A DNA stretch of 64,000 bases from Paracidovorax valerianellae (GCF_900102625.1 NZ_FMZC01000008.1:124001-188000); one strand, 5' to 3'. Numbered from the stretch's first letter, positions 19,348-28,057 are shown. The notes: generated from the sequence alone by a model not told the origin. A program made the numbers and translations.

Positions 19348-20301
19348 CTAGTCCGCTTGCAACGGCGGGCTTTCGCCCCGTTGCCCTCGCCGGAACTCCG
19401 CAGGCGCACATCCCACTTCCCGCTTGAAGAATTTGGTGAAGTGGGTCGCCTCGTCGAAGCCCAGTCTGTCCGCGATGACTCCGACGGGCAACTCGGTGTG
19501 CACCAGCAACCGTTTGGCTTCTAGATTGATCCGCGCAGCGATGAAGGCTTTGGCAGTCGTCCCCGCCACTGCAGCCAAAGACCGGCCCAAACTCTTTTCG
19601 GTGTAGCCCAGATGGCTCGCGTAGTCGGCCACCTGATGCCATTTCGCAAAGCGCTCTTCCACCAGTGCCTGAAACCGCTTGAAGCGCTGTGATGCCGCGG
19701 AGGCAGCTGGCTCGACCGACTGCTGCTGCCCTTTCAGAATGCTCAATCGCGCCAGCAGGGCGTGAAGCTGGTGGCGCAGCAGAGCGTGCATCTGGCCGAG
19801 TGGAGCATCCAGGTGCACGTCCTCGTACATCTGCTGAATCGAGCGGGTTACCGTTCGCAGTTCTTCTTGAGTCAACAGCAGCTGTTCCGGCAGCCCGACC
19901 CCGTCAGGCGACCGCATGGGGTCGCCGGACGCAGCAGACGCAGCGACTGCAGCAGCGGCGGGCATTGCAAATTCCGGACGGAACAGGACGATCCAACCCT
20001 CCCAGTCTTCATCGCTGCCGAGGTTATGGGCCTGCCCTGGCTGCAGCATCAAGAAGGTGCCCTGCGGGCAGGCGAGCGCCTGGAAATCCACCCATTGGGT
20101 GCACTCTCCCTGGGTGACGCACACCAGCATAAAAAAGTCGTAGCGGTGGGTGGTTTGTACCTTCGCCCTGCCGCCGCGGCGCCAGAGTTCGCGGGCCGGA
20201 TAAACCTCCACATCGAGCTGGTAGGGTGCCGTGGGGTCGTATTGCAGCCGCTGGATGTCGGCCTTCAATGCTTTCTGCCGGGTTCGCTTCACCGCCGCCA
20301 T
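19348..20301 (-). CDS. AraC family transcriptional regulator
   Basis: A 317-residue regulator. The N-terminal cupin-like sensor domain (about 35-125: HRYDFFMLVCVTQGECTQWVDF, LMLQPGQAHNLG) would bind a small ligand. A C-terminal double helix-turn-helix (about 215-305) includes VADYASHLGYTEKSLGRSL and GVIADRLGFDEATHFTKFFKREVG, the PROSITE-type AraC signature. The ATG at 20301 is preferred to the GTG one codon before. It is divergent from the NTF2-like gene at 20425, with a perfect dyad (20319-20335) just upstream of its start, so autoregulation and control of the NTF2 gene are likely. Ligand unknown. Confidence 0.9.
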   Translation of the reverse strand: MAAVKRTRQKALKADIQRLQYDPTAPYQLDVEVYPARELWRRGGRAKVQTTHRYDFFMLVCVTQGECTQWVDFQALACPQGTFLMLQPGQAHNLGSDEDWEGWIVLFRPEFAMPAAAAVAASAASGDPMRSPDGVGLPEQLLLTQEELRTVTRSIQQMYEDVHLDAPLGQMHALLRHQLHALLARLSILKGQQQSVEPAASAASQRFKRFQALVEERFAKWHQVADYASHLGYTEKSLGRSLAAVAGTTAKAFIAARINLEAKRLLVHTELPVGVIADRLGFDEATHFTKFFKREVGCAPAEFRRGQRGESPPLQAD

Positions 20302-20318
20302 CACATGGGTCCCGCTTA

Positions 20319-20335
20319 TTCAAGAATGTCTTGAA
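20319..20335. promoter_or_regulatory. Perfect 17-bp dyad, candidate operator
   Basis: TTCAAGA - ATG - TCTTGAA is a perfect inverted repeat 17 bases upstream of the araC-type ATG and 90 bases from the divergent NTF2-like gene. AraC proteins usually bind direct repeats, so a dimeric repressor is also possible. Confidence 0.5.
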
Positions 20336-20424
20336 AGTACCATTGATTGTCGCGATTGCGCCGTTTCATTGGGCCTCATCCGTCCAACAATGACCATTCC
20401 TACTTTTGAAGAAACGGAATTTTC

Positions 20425-20814
20425 ATGACTGGCATCGACATCTCCAAGGCCTACATCCGCGCGGTCCAGACCGGCGATCAGACGGCGCTGGGCCAACTGA
20501 TCTCTCCGGATGTGATCTGGCACCAGCCGGGGAACCATCGGTTCTCCGGCACCCATCGTGGAATGGCGGAAGTGGGTCCGATGCTGGGCAAGATGATGGA
20601 AATCTCCAAGGGCACCTTCACCATCACCCATGCCAGTCACTTCATGGCAAATGGCGACTGGGTCGCCGTCACCCTGGAGTTCGCCGGTGAAGCCAACGGC
20701 ATCACGATGAAGCAGCCGGGGGTCGATCTCATCCGCATCGAGGGAGGCCGGATCGTCGAAGTCCGCCTGTTCTCTAGCGATCAAGCACAGGAAGACCTGT
20801 TCTGGGGGCGCTGA
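20425..20814 (+). CDS. Nuclear transport factor 2-like (SnoaL-type) protein
   Basis: A 129-residue single-domain protein with the NTF2/SnoaL cone fold: N-terminal helix with DISKAYIRAVQTGDQTALGQLI, then DVIWHQPGNHRFSGTHRGM, a curved sheet (FTITHASHFMANGDWVAVTLEF) and the closing strand IRIEGGRIVEVRLF. Such proteins are small-molecule isomerases, cyclases or binding proteins; the active site is not assignable here. It is divergent from the AraC regulator, which probably controls it. Confidence 0.85.
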   Translation: MTGIDISKAYIRAVQTGDQTALGQLISPDVIWHQPGNHRFSGTHRGMAEVGPMLGKMMEISKGTFTITHASHFMANGDWVAVTLEFAGEANGITMKQPGVDLIRIEGGRIVEVRLFSSDQAQEDLFWGR

Positions 20815-20858
20815 TACCGTTTCTGCATGCGGCGCTGGCGGCACATTGAATGATCGAC

Positions 20859-20888
20859 CGCACATGCCGGTGCATCGCGGCATGTGCG
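20859..20888. terminator. Hairpin between convergent NTF2-like and Bug genes
   Basis: Perfect 11-base arms CGCACATGCCG (20859-20869) and CGGCATGTGCG (20878-20888) with an 8-base loop. It is placed between two convergent stops. No clear U-tract, so function as terminator is inferred from position and stem quality. Confidence 0.5.
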
Positions 20889-20924
20889 TGTCGCGGCGCC
20901 GATCGATCGCGCCGGTACACCGAC

Positions 20925-21923
20925 TCAATTCATCTGAATGCCCGCCGCGCGGATGATGCGGGCGTTGTTCTGCGACTCCTCCGCAATCTGCTTGGCGAAG
21001 TCCGCGGCCTTGCCGCCTTGCGGCACGTTGTCGGTGGCCTCGAACCGGGCGCGCAGGTCCGGCTGGGCCAGCGCGTGATTGATCTCGGCATTGAGCCGCT
21101 CCAGGATGGACGTGGGCGTGCGCGCTGGCGCAAATAGGCCGAAGAGCGAACTGACGTTGGCCGCCGGAATACCCAGCTCGGCCAGCGTGGGCACGTCGGG
21201 CAGCGAATCGAGGCGGGCGGGCGCGCCCACCGCCAGCGCACGCAGCTTGCCGGCCTTGATCTGCTGCATGACCGCAGGTCCGGCGTTGGTGGACAGTATT
21301 TCGAACTGTCCGCTGAGGGCATCGTTGAGCTGCTGGCCGCCGCCCTTGTAGGGCACGTGCGTGATCTGGACCTGCGTGGACTGCATGATCTGCTCCAGCA
21401 TGATGTGTCCGAGCGATGCCAGCCCCGACGTGGCCCAGCGCACCTCGCCCGGCTTGGCTTTAGCGGTCGCCAGCAACTGTCGGAAATCCTTGGCCTGGCT
21501 GGAGGGCGTGCCGAGCAGCAGCACCGGCGACACCATCACGCTGGCCACTGGCACGATGTCGCGCTGCGGGTCGAACGGCGATTTGCCCAGGTGCGGGTTG
21601 AGCACCAGCGGGCTGATGGAAGAAAAAGCCAGGGTATAGCCGTCCGGTGCGGCTTTCGCCACGGCATCCATGCCGATGGAGCCGCCCGCGCCGGCCTTGT
21701 TGTCCACGATCACCGAAGTGCCCAGTTGGGCAGACAACTTGTCGCCGAGGGCCCGTGCCACCACATCGCTCACGCCCCCGGCGGGGTAAGCCACGACGAT
21801 GCGGATGGGGCGGGCGGGCCAGGTGCCCGGTTGTTGGGCGTGGGTGGCGATTGGCAATGCCAGCGCGGCGAGCCAGGAACAACTGGCGGCCGCCATCAGC
21901 CGGCGGCGGGAAAGATCGGTCAT
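20925..21923 (-). CDS. Bug/TctC-family periplasmic substrate-binding protein, copy 1
   Basis: A 332-residue tripartite-tricarboxylate-type binding protein. The signal peptide has a twin-arginine-like start (TDLSRRRLMAAASCSWLAAL) ending at THAQQ. The mature part shows the family start WPARPIRIVVAYPAGGVSDVVAR and VIVDNKAGAGGSIGMDAVAK. Bug proteins capture carboxylates or similar small anions; most are orphans without TctA/TctB membrane partners, as here. Start 21923 opens the signal peptide; the longer frame upstream lacks signal character. Substrate not predictable. Confidence 0.9.
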   Translation of the reverse strand: MTDLSRRRLMAAASCSWLAALALPIATHAQQPGTWPARPIRIVVAYPAGGVSDVVARALGDKLSAQLGTSVIVDNKAGAGGSIGMDAVAKAAPDGYTLAFSSISPLVLNPHLGKSPFDPQRDIVPVASVMVSPVLLLGTPSSQAKDFRQLLATAKAKPGEVRWATSGLASLGHIMLEQIMQSTQVQITHVPYKGGGQQLNDALSGQFEILSTNAGPAVMQQIKAGKLRALAVGAPARLDSLPDVPTLAELGIPAANVSSLFGLFAPARTPTSILERLNAEINHALAQPDLRARFEATDNVPQGGKAADFAKQIAEESQNNARIIRAAGIQMN

Positions 21924-22013
21924 GGAAGGCTCCGGGTGCGCAAAAGAAAAAACCGTGATTGTCCGCGCGTGCAACGGCCTTTTGCAGCCGCAACCCGCAC
22001 ATTCCGCATCGGG

Positions 22014-22916
22014 CTACCCGCGAGGATGGTGCTGCGCGTGCAGCGCCTTGAGCCGTTCGCGCGCCACGTGGGTGTAGATGGTGGTGGTGGAAATATCCGC
22101 ATGCCCCAGCAGCAATTGCACCACCCGCAAATCGGCCCCGTGGTTGAGCAGGTGCGTGGCGAAGGCGTGGCGCAGCGTGTGGGGCGACAGCGGCACGGTG
22201 ATGCCCGCCACCTGCGCCTGCTTTTTGACGATGACCCAGAACATCGCACGCGTCATGCCCGCGCCGCGCTGCGTCACGAAGAGATCGTCGGTCTGCTGCC
22301 CGCCCAGAATCGCCGCCCGGGCCTCGGCAAGGTAGCGCTCCAGCCAGGCGGCGGCCTCGTCGCCGAACGGCACCAGCCGCTCCTTGCCGCCCTTGCCCAT
22401 CACGCGCAGCACGCCTTCGCGCAGGCCCAGTTGAAAGGTCTTGAGCGTCACCAGCTCGGTCACGCGCAGCCCGCTGGCATACATCAGTTCAAGCATGGCG
22501 CGGTCCCGCAGGCCCAGCGGATTGCCCGTGTCCGGCGCGCGCAGCAAGGCCTCCACATGCGCTTGCGACAGGGTCTTGGGCACGCGCAGCGGTTGGCGCG
22601 CGGCCTGCAGGCGAACCGTCGGGTCGGCCGCGATGTACCGCTCGCGCAGCGCCCAGTGAAAGTAGCGGCGCAGCACGGTCAGGCGCCGGTTGGCCGATGT
22701 GGCGCGGGTCTCTGCATGGCGTGCGGCGAAGTAGCCCTGCAGATGGTGTTCCTGGGTGGCATCGATGCGCAGCGGCGCCGGCTGCTGCTGCGCCAGCCAC
22801 TGGGCGTACAACGTCAGGTCGCGCCGGTAGGCGGCCAGGGTGTTGCGCGAAAGGCCGTCCTCCAGCCATAGCGCGTCGATGAAGGTGTCGATGGAGGTCT
22901 GGCTCTCGGGCAGCAT
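22014..22916 (-). CDS. xerD: Site-specific tyrosine recombinase XerD
   Basis: A 300-residue recombinase that, with XerC, resolves chromosome dimers at dif under FtsK control. The N-terminal SAM-like core-binding domain spans about 8-95, the catalytic domain about 112-295. All catalytic residues are present: Arg151 (ASGLRVTEL), Lys175 (MGKGGKERL), His246 and Arg249 (SPHTLRHAF), His272 (LLGHADIS) and Tyr281 (IYTHV). Length equals E. coli XerD (298). It is a housekeeping gene, not a phage integrase: no att-like repeats or phage genes are nearby. Confidence 0.95.
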   Translation of the reverse strand: MLPESQTSIDTFIDALWLEDGLSRNTLAAYRRDLTLYAQWLAQQQPAPLRIDATQEHHLQGYFAARHAETRATSANRRLTVLRRYFHWALRERYIAADPTVRLQAARQPLRVPKTLSQAHVEALLRAPDTGNPLGLRDRAMLELMYASGLRVTELVTLKTFQLGLREGVLRVMGKGGKERLVPFGDEAAAWLERYLAEARAAILGGQQTDDLFVTQRGAGMTRAMFWVIVKKQAQVAGITVPLSPHTLRHAFATHLLNHGADLRVVQLLLGHADISTTTIYTHVARERLKALHAQHHPRG

Positions 22917-22943
22917 GGCAAAACCATAGCACGATCAAAAAGA

Positions 22944-22972
22944 AAGGCCCGCGGGCGGTGCCGGCGGGCCTT
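22944..22972 (-). terminator. Hairpin between bug copy 2 and xerD
   Basis: Arms AAGGCCCGC (22944-22952) and GCGGGCCTT (22964-22972) with an 11-base loop, followed on the minus strand by T-rich sequence (TTTCTTTTTG). It would end transcription of the Bug gene that stops at 22999. Confidence 0.75.
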
Positions 22973-22998
22973 GTCTGAAGCAGCGCAGCAGCGCGGTA

Positions 22999-23961
22999 TC
23001 AGTCGAGCGACAGCTTCTGCTTTTGCACCACGGTCTTGTAGACCGCGAACTCGGCCTTGATCTGCTCGGCGAACTGTTCAGGCGTGTTGCCGATGATGAT
23101 CGAGCCGGTGTCTTCGATGCGCTTGCGCACGGCTGGATCTTCCAGGGCCTTGCGCACGCCGGCGTTGATCTTGTCGACCACGTCCTTGGGCAGGTTCTTG
23201 GGACCGAGGATGCCGTAGTAGGCCATGCGGTTCACCGGCTCCAGGCCCACTTCCTTGAAGGTGGGCACATTGGGCAGTGCAGCCACGCGCTGCGGGGCGG
23301 CCACCACGATGGGCACCAGGCGGCCATCCTTGATGAAGGCCAGGGCCGAGGGCAGGTTGTCGAAGATCATCGGGACCTGGCCGGCCACCGTGTCGTTCAG
23401 GGCCGGGCCCGCGCCGCGATAGGGAATGTGCGTGACGAAGGTGTCGGTCAGGCTCTTATACAGCTCCATCTGCAGATGGCCGATGCCGCCCGTGCCCGAC
23501 GACGAGTACGAGTATTTGCCCGGCACCTTCTTGATCTCGGCGGCGAACGTCTTGTAGTCCTTGGCCGGGAAGCTGGGGTTCACCGCGATGATGTTCGGCG
23601 TGGCCGCGATGTTGATGATCGGGGTGAAGTCGGTCAGCGGGTTGTAGGGCGTCTTGGGGTTGATCGCCGGGTTGGCGGCCGTGGTGGACACGGTTGCGAT
23701 GCCCAGCGCATAGCCGTCGGGCGTGGCCTTCGCGGTTTCGGCCGCGCCCACCACACCGCCGCCACCGGCCCGGTTGTCCACGATCACCGGCTGGCCCAGC
23801 GCGCGCGACAGCGGGTCGGAAATCACGCGGGCGATGATGTCCGTCGTGCCGCCCGGCGCAAAGGGCACCACCAGCCGGATCGGTTTGGTGGGATAGCCTT
23901 GGGCCATGGCACTGCCAGTGGCCACGACGAGAGCCAGACCCAACCAGTTTCGGCGCTGCAT
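22999..23961 (-). CDS. Bug/TctC-family periplasmic substrate-binding protein, copy 2
   Basis: A 320-residue binding protein of the same family as the gene at 20925 but clearly diverged. It has a signal peptide ([20 protein letters not shown]), then [40 protein letters not shown] and the hinge region [14 protein letters not shown]. Start 23961 is fixed by AAGGAGACTTCT directly upstream; earlier in-frame ATGs lack a site. No TctA/B transporter subunits are adjacent. It ends at the terminator 22944-22972. Confidence 0.92.
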   Translation of the reverse strand: MQRRNWLGLALVVATGSAMAQGYPTKPIRLVVPFAPGGTTDIIARVISDPLSRALGQPVIVDNRAGGGGVVGAAETAKATPDGYALGIATVSTTAANPAINPKTPYNPLTDFTPIINIAATPNIIAVNPSFPAKDYKTFAAEIKKVPGKYSYSSSGTGGIGHLQMELYKSLTDTFVTHIPYRGAGPALNDTVAGQVPMIFDNLPSALAFIKDGRLVPIVVAAPQRVAALPNVPTFKEVGLEPVNRMAYYGILGPKNLPKDVVDKINAGVRKALEDPAVRKRIEDTGSIIIGNTPEQFAEQIKAEFAVYKTVVQKQKLSLD

Positions 23962-24206
23962 AGAAGTCTCCTTGTACTGCATGAACACGTTAAAACGATG
24001 GAGTGCATCCTAATCGCTGGCGCACGCCGATCGTGGTCCGCATTGCAGTCCACAGTGAGGGATTTCCCGCACCGTGACGGGCGGTTCCAAGCAGCAGAAA
24101 GGGGCTTGAACTGGGGGTTGAGAGTGCTAGGTGGCCTTTTCCGGCAAGAGGTGTTGAGTGGGTCGATGAAACATGGCTCGCGTGACCAGGCGCGGAAAGT
24201 TCAGGC

Positions 24207-24956
24207 TCACGCCAGCGCATCCCAGATCAGCTTGGCGCCCACGAGCATGGTGCCTGCCAGGAACACCGTTTTCATTCGCGCAGGCGACAGCACCCGGGCG
24301 ACCCAGGCGCCCAGCACCCCGCCCAGCGCACAGCCGATGAAGAGCGGAATGCCCCAGTGGAAATCGACCACCCCATGGGTGATGAAGGTGGTCACCGAAG
24401 ACCCGATCACCAGCAGATTGAGCCGCGTCATCACCGAAGCGCTGTCGGAAAAAGACAGGCCGAAAAAATGCATCAGCGCGAAGATGAGAAACGTGCCGAA
24501 GCCTGCACCGAAGAACCCCGAATACACGCACAAGGCGAACACGGTGGCGATGCCGGCCAGCGGCAGTTTGCCGGAGGCCTGCGGCGTGGCCGTGCTGGCG
24601 GAAAAGTCGGTGCGGTAGGTGATCCACATCACGACCGCCATCATGGCGGCGACGAGAATCCGCAGCACCCGGTCATCCACGCCCGTGACGATCAGCGAGC
24701 CCATGATCGACCCCGCCACGGCCAGAGGCCAGAGCACCCAGGGAATCTGCACCGGGGCGCTCACCGCACGGCGATGGGCGAGCGTGCCCGTGAAGAACGA
24801 CCCCACGAGCGCGAACTTGACGGTGGCGATCGCCGCCGCCGCCGAGTGCCCCATGAGCAGCAGCAGCGGCACCCCGATGGTCACGCCACCGCCGACCGTG
24901 ACGGCCACGCCCCCTACCAGCAGCCCCATCAGGGCCATTGCCCAGAGCATCACCAT
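24207..24956 (-). CDS. TauE/SafE family membrane exporter
   Basis: A 249-residue integral membrane protein with about eight hydrophobic segments. Family landmarks are the N-terminal GLLVGGVAVTVGGGVTIGVP and the mid-protein repeat VYSGFFGAGFGTFLIF, the two-fold pseudo-repeat of TauE/SafE permeases, which move sulfite, sulfoacetate or other organic anions. Its ATG lies inside the last codons of the carbamoyltransferase-like gene (7-base overlap), so the two are translationally coupled and may share a pathway. Substrate unknown. Confidence 0.9.
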   Translation of the reverse strand: MVMLWAMALMGLLVGGVAVTVGGGVTIGVPLLLLMGHSAAAAIATVKFALVGSFFTGTLAHRRAVSAPVQIPWVLWPLAVAGSIMGSLIVTGVDDRVLRILVAAMMAVVMWITYRTDFSASTATPQASGKLPLAGIATVFALCVYSGFFGAGFGTFLIFALMHFFGLSFSDSASVMTRLNLLVIGSSVTTFITHGVVDFHWGIPLFIGCALGGVLGAWVARVLSPARMKTVFLAGTMLVGAKLIWDALA

Positions 24957-25978
24957 GTGAGGGACGGCTCATCGTTGCGCAGCACCTCGATGGCGCGGCG
25001 CGACACGGCATCGGCCATGCCGAGCCCACCCGAGCCACCGCAGCCCCCACCCACGCTGGAAGCTGCCATGTAGCGGCGCAGCACGGCCATGCGCAGCGGC
25101 ACGCCGTAGGCGGCCTGCAGAAAGTATTTGTTCTGGGGCGTGGCGTCCACGTCGGTATCGAGTTCTTCCGTGCGCGGCAGGCAATGCATGACGGCCAGCC
25201 AGGGCGGTGCCTTGGCCAGCAGTTCGCGGTGCACGCGGCACCGGTCCAGTTGCCGCTGGTGCAGCGCGCCGTCGCTGAATTTTTCGCGCTGCACGCGCAC
25301 GACGTACAGCAGATCGACCTGCCCCATCATGGCCTGCACCGAGGCATGCAGGCGGATGGGCCGGCCCGCCGCTGCAGCCAGGGCAGCCGGAAGGGGGCTG
25401 CCTTCGTCGGCCTCGTTGGCGGCGTCGACGGCGTGGAGTTCGATGTTGTTGAACAGCCTGAGGCCGGCGAGCAGCGACTTGGCGGCACGCGAGTACCGCA
25501 GCCCGCCGACGAAGCCCACCCGCAGGCCGTCGATGGTGTCGAAGTGCTCACGCGCCGTGTACAGGTCGATCAGCGTCTGGGTCGGGTGCCTGCCGAGCCC
25601 CTCGCCCGCGTTGATCAGCGGCACATCGATCGTCTCGGTGATCTGCTCCATCACGCCGTGGTCCGGGTGCCGGGCGATCAGCGCATCGGCGTAGTAGCCC
25701 GCCATGCGGGTGGTGTCGAGCAGGCTCTCCCCCAGGCTCTGGCGGGTGCTGTGCATGTCGAACACGCTCAGCACACGGGCGCCGAGCCGGTAGGCAGCGG
25801 ATTCGAAACTCAGCCGCGTGCGCGTGCTGGGTTGGCAAAACAGGGTGAAGACGATCTTTCCGGCCAGCGCGTTTCCGAACGACTCGGGAAACCGGCGGAT
25901 GTCGTCGGCATCGGAGAACAGCGATTCGATGTCTTGGCGCGACAGGTCTTCGATGGAAATCAGATTTTTTGAGGCCAT
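24950..25978 (-). CDS. Aspartate-carbamoyltransferase-like protein
   Basis: A 342-residue member of the aspartate/ornithine carbamoyltransferase family. Carbamoyl-phosphate contacts are present: CQPSTRTRLSFE (about 49-60), ARHPD, HPTQTLID. The aspartate-side loop RVQREKF and the motif LPRTEELDTDVD look ATCase-like, but the usual HPLP is HCLP as in ornithine enzymes. A Gly-rich insertion (SVGGGCGGSGGLG) and an odd C-terminal tail follow. It is not beside pyrC or pyrI; instead it overlaps a TauE/SafE exporter and faces a LysR regulator. It may be a specialised transcarbamoylase rather than the housekeeping PyrB; the amino substrate is not predictable. Confidence 0.82.
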   Translation of the reverse strand: MASKNLISIEDLSRQDIESLFSDADDIRRFPESFGNALAGKIVFTLFCQPSTRTRLSFESAAYRLGARVLSVFDMHSTRQSLGESLLDTTRMAGYYADALIARHPDHGVMEQITETIDVPLINAGEGLGRHPTQTLIDLYTAREHFDTIDGLRVGFVGGLRYSRAAKSLLAGLRLFNNIELHAVDAANEADEGSPLPAALAAAAGRPIRLHASVQAMMGQVDLLYVVRVQREKFSDGALHQRQLDRCRVHRELLAKAPPWLAVMHCLPRTEELDTDVDATPQNKYFLQAAYGVPLRMAVLRRYMAASSVGGGCGGSGGLGMADAVSRRAIEVLRNDEPSLTW

Positions 25979-26016
25979 GCGCCCTCAATCATTGCAGCTC
26001 AGACAAAACACAAGGC

Positions 26017-26047
26017 GCTATCGGTGCGCTCATCGCGCACCGATAGC
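26017..26047 (-). promoter_or_regulatory. Long perfect hairpin in the leader of the carbamoyltransferase-like gene
   Basis: Arms GCTATCGGTGCGC (26017-26029) and GCGCACCGATAGC (26035-26047) enclose a 5-base loop. In the minus-strand transcript it lies about 38 bases before the ATG at 25978 and is followed by a T-rich stretch (TTGTGTTTTGTC). It could be an attenuator or an mRNA stability element. The outer GCTAT/ATAGC match the ends of the dispersed repeats. Confidence 0.5.
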
Positions 26048-26144
26048 AGCTTGCTCCCTCCCTCCCGGCTTTGTTCGTTTCCTGGAGATTTTTTACGTGT
26101 GTTGAATATTGACGGCAATGCTTCCATAAGTGAAGATTTGCAGT

Positions 26145-26161
26145 CTTATACAAAACATAAG
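26145..26161. promoter_or_regulatory. Candidate LysR-type operator (T-N11-A dyad)
   Basis: CTTAT - ACAAAAC - ATAAG is an inverted repeat containing the LysR consensus form TTAT-N7-ATAA, 8 bases before the lysR-type ATG. A second ATAAG half-site lies at 26125-26129, in inverted orientation to CTTAT. Placement fits autorepression and control of the divergent carbamoyltransferase operon. Confidence 0.6.
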
Positions 26162-26169
26162 CTAAGCCT

Positions 26170-27090
26170 ATGGAACGTACCTTGGATCTCGATCAATTAC
26201 GGACCTTCGCGCTGGTGCTGGAATTGGGGAGTTTTTCTGCTGCGGCGCTGCGGCTGGGTGTGACCCAGCCTGCGGTGAGCCTGCAGGTGAGAAATCTGGA
26301 GCGCCGCCTGTCGGTCAGGCTCATCGAGCGGCTCGGCCGCCGCGTGGGGCCGACACCGGCCGGCGCCGATCTGCTGGCGCATGTTCCGCATGTGTCCGCC
26401 GCCGTGGCCAATGCCGTCAGCGCCGCCACGTTCCACTCCGCGGGGGTCACCGGGCGGGTGCGCCTGGGCACGGGACTGACCTCGTGCCTGTACCTGCTGC
26501 CGCCCATCCTGCATGACCTGCGGCGGCGCTATCCGTCGCTGAGCATCATCGTGAGCACGGGCAACACCGACGATTACGTGCGCCGCATCGAGGACAACTC
26601 GATCGACGCCGCCATCGTGACGCTGCCCATCGTCTCGCGGGCCGTGGCCTCCATCCCCATCGTGCAGGACGAGCTGATGGCCATCTGCCGCCGCGGCACG
26701 TGCGACTGGCCGGCCGCGGTCACCCCGCAGATGCTGAACCAGTTCCCGCTCGTGAAGTTCGAGCCGGGCAGCAGCACGCGCGGAATCGTCGATGCCTGGC
26801 TGAGCACTGGCGGCGGAGCGCCCCCGCCCGCCGCCGTGATGGAGTTCGACAGCGTCGAAGCCATCAAGGCGATGGTGGCGGCCGGGCTGGGCTGCAGCAT
26901 CCTGCCGCGCATGGCGCTGTCGGGCCCCAACCGGCGCCACGAAGACCTGGAACTGCGGCCGCTGGACCCGCCGCTTTATCGCACGCAGGCGCTCATCACC
27001 CGCCACGACAAGCCCATGAACCGGGGCCTGCAGAAGGTGATCGAGGCCATCGTCGAAGGGGGCAAGGCCGCAGCGCCGCCGGGTCGCTGA
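26170..27090 (+). CDS. LysR family transcriptional regulator
   Basis: A 306-residue LysR regulator. The winged helix-turn-helix (about 6-65) shows LDLDQLRTFALVLELGSFSAAA and GVTQPAVSLQVRNLERRL; the periplasmic-binding-protein-like effector domain spans about 93-295. It is divergent from the carbamoyltransferase/TauE pair, separated by 191 bases containing a LysR-type dyad and a long hairpin. The AEC transporter gene follows on the same strand after 61 bases and might be a second target. Inducer unknown. Confidence 0.92.
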   Translation: MERTLDLDQLRTFALVLELGSFSAAALRLGVTQPAVSLQVRNLERRLSVRLIERLGRRVGPTPAGADLLAHVPHVSAAVANAVSAATFHSAGVTGRVRLGTGLTSCLYLLPPILHDLRRRYPSLSIIVSTGNTDDYVRRIEDNSIDAAIVTLPIVSRAVASIPIVQDELMAICRRGTCDWPAAVTPQMLNQFPLVKFEPGSSTRGIVDAWLSTGGGAPPPAAVMEFDSVEAIKAMVAAGLGCSILPRMALSGPNRRHEDLELRPLDPPLYRTQALITRHDKPMNRGLQKVIEAIVEGGKAAAPPGR

Positions 27091-27151
27091 AGCGTCTCTT
27101 GCGCCACCGCATCGGGCGAGAGGCGTCGGGCCGCGCGTTATCCTGCACGCC

Positions 27152-28057
27152 GTGAATTACGCGCAGCTCCTTTTCCCCGACTTTGCCCTCATCCTTTGCG
27201 GCTACCTGGTGTGCCGCTACACCCCTCTCAACCGCAGCGTCTGGCAGCCGGTGGAGAGCCTCGTGTACTACCTGCTTTTCCCGGTCCTGCTGTTCCAGTC
27301 GATCGTCAAAAGCCCGATCCACATCGGCGAGGCTTCGGGGCTGATCGCCGCCGGTGTCGCGACCGGCATGGTGGGCATTGCGCTGGCCTATAGCCTGCCG
27401 CGACTGCCGGGGCTGCGGGGCCGCATCGACCCGCGCGACCATGCCGCCAGCGCCCAGGTGGCGTTCCGCTTCAACTCCTTCATCGGCCTGGCGCTGGCAG
27501 AACGGCTGGCCGGCGCGCAGGGCCTGTTGCTCATCGCCGTGCTGATCGGCGTGTGCGTGCCGCTCTTCAACGTGGCCGCGGTGTGGCCCATGGCTCGCAC
27601 GGGGCAGCACGGGTTCTTGAAGGAACTGCTGCGCAATCCGCTCATCGTGGCCACCGGCTCCGGGCTGGCGGCGAACCTGCTCGGCTTTCACATTCCGGTC
27701 TGGATGGAGCCCACCGTGAGCCGCATCAGCGCTGCATCGCTGGCGCTGGGGCTCATGGCGGCGGGTGCGGGCATGCAGTTCGGGCTGCTCACGCGGGGCA
27801 AGCTGCTGTCGGCGTCGGTGCTGACGATCCGTCACCTGGTGCAACCGGTGATCGCGTTCGGCATGGCGCGGCTGCTGCGGCTCGATGCCGTGCAGACCAC
27901 GGTGCTGCTGGCGTTCTCCGCCCTGCCCACGGCCTCGACCTGCTACGTGCTGGCGGCCCGCATGGGCTACAACGGCCCTTATGTGGCGGGGCTGGTCACG
28001 CTGTCCACGCTGCTTGGCGTGTTCAGCCTGCCGTTCGCGCTGGCCGTGCTGCGCTGA
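27152..28057 (+). CDS. AEC (auxin efflux carrier) family transporter
   Basis: A 301-residue membrane protein with ten hydrophobic segments in two five-helix halves. Landmarks are the start FALILCGYLVCRYTPLN, the middle hydrophilic loop and the ending ALPTASTCYVLAARMG, typical of bacterial AEC proteins such as malonate or malate carriers. Start is GTG 27152. Substrate not assignable. Confidence 0.9.
   Translation: MNYAQLLFPDFALILCGYLVCRYTPLNRSVWQPVESLVYYLLFPVLLFQSIVKSPIHIGEASGLIAAGVATGMVGIALAYSLPRLPGLRGRIDPRDHAASAQVAFRFNSFIGLALAERLAGAQGLLLIAVLIGVCVPLFNVAAVWPMARTGQHGFLKELLRNPLIVATGSGLAANLLGFHIPVWMEPTVSRISAASLALGLMAAGAGMQFGLLTRGKLLSASVLTIRHLVQPVIAFGMARLLRLDAVQTTVLLAFSALPTASTCYVLAARMGYNGPYVAGLVTLSTLLGVFSLPFALAVLR

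Noticed and set aside
22014-22916. Tyrosine recombinase as a sign of a prophage or integrative element
   Set aside because: Length and catalytic layout are those of housekeeping XerD; no phage genes, att repeats or tRNA gene are nearby.
20925-23961. Two Bug genes flanking xerD as a transposon-like duplication
   Set aside because: The two proteins are clearly diverged, have different leaders, and no terminal repeats bound the region.
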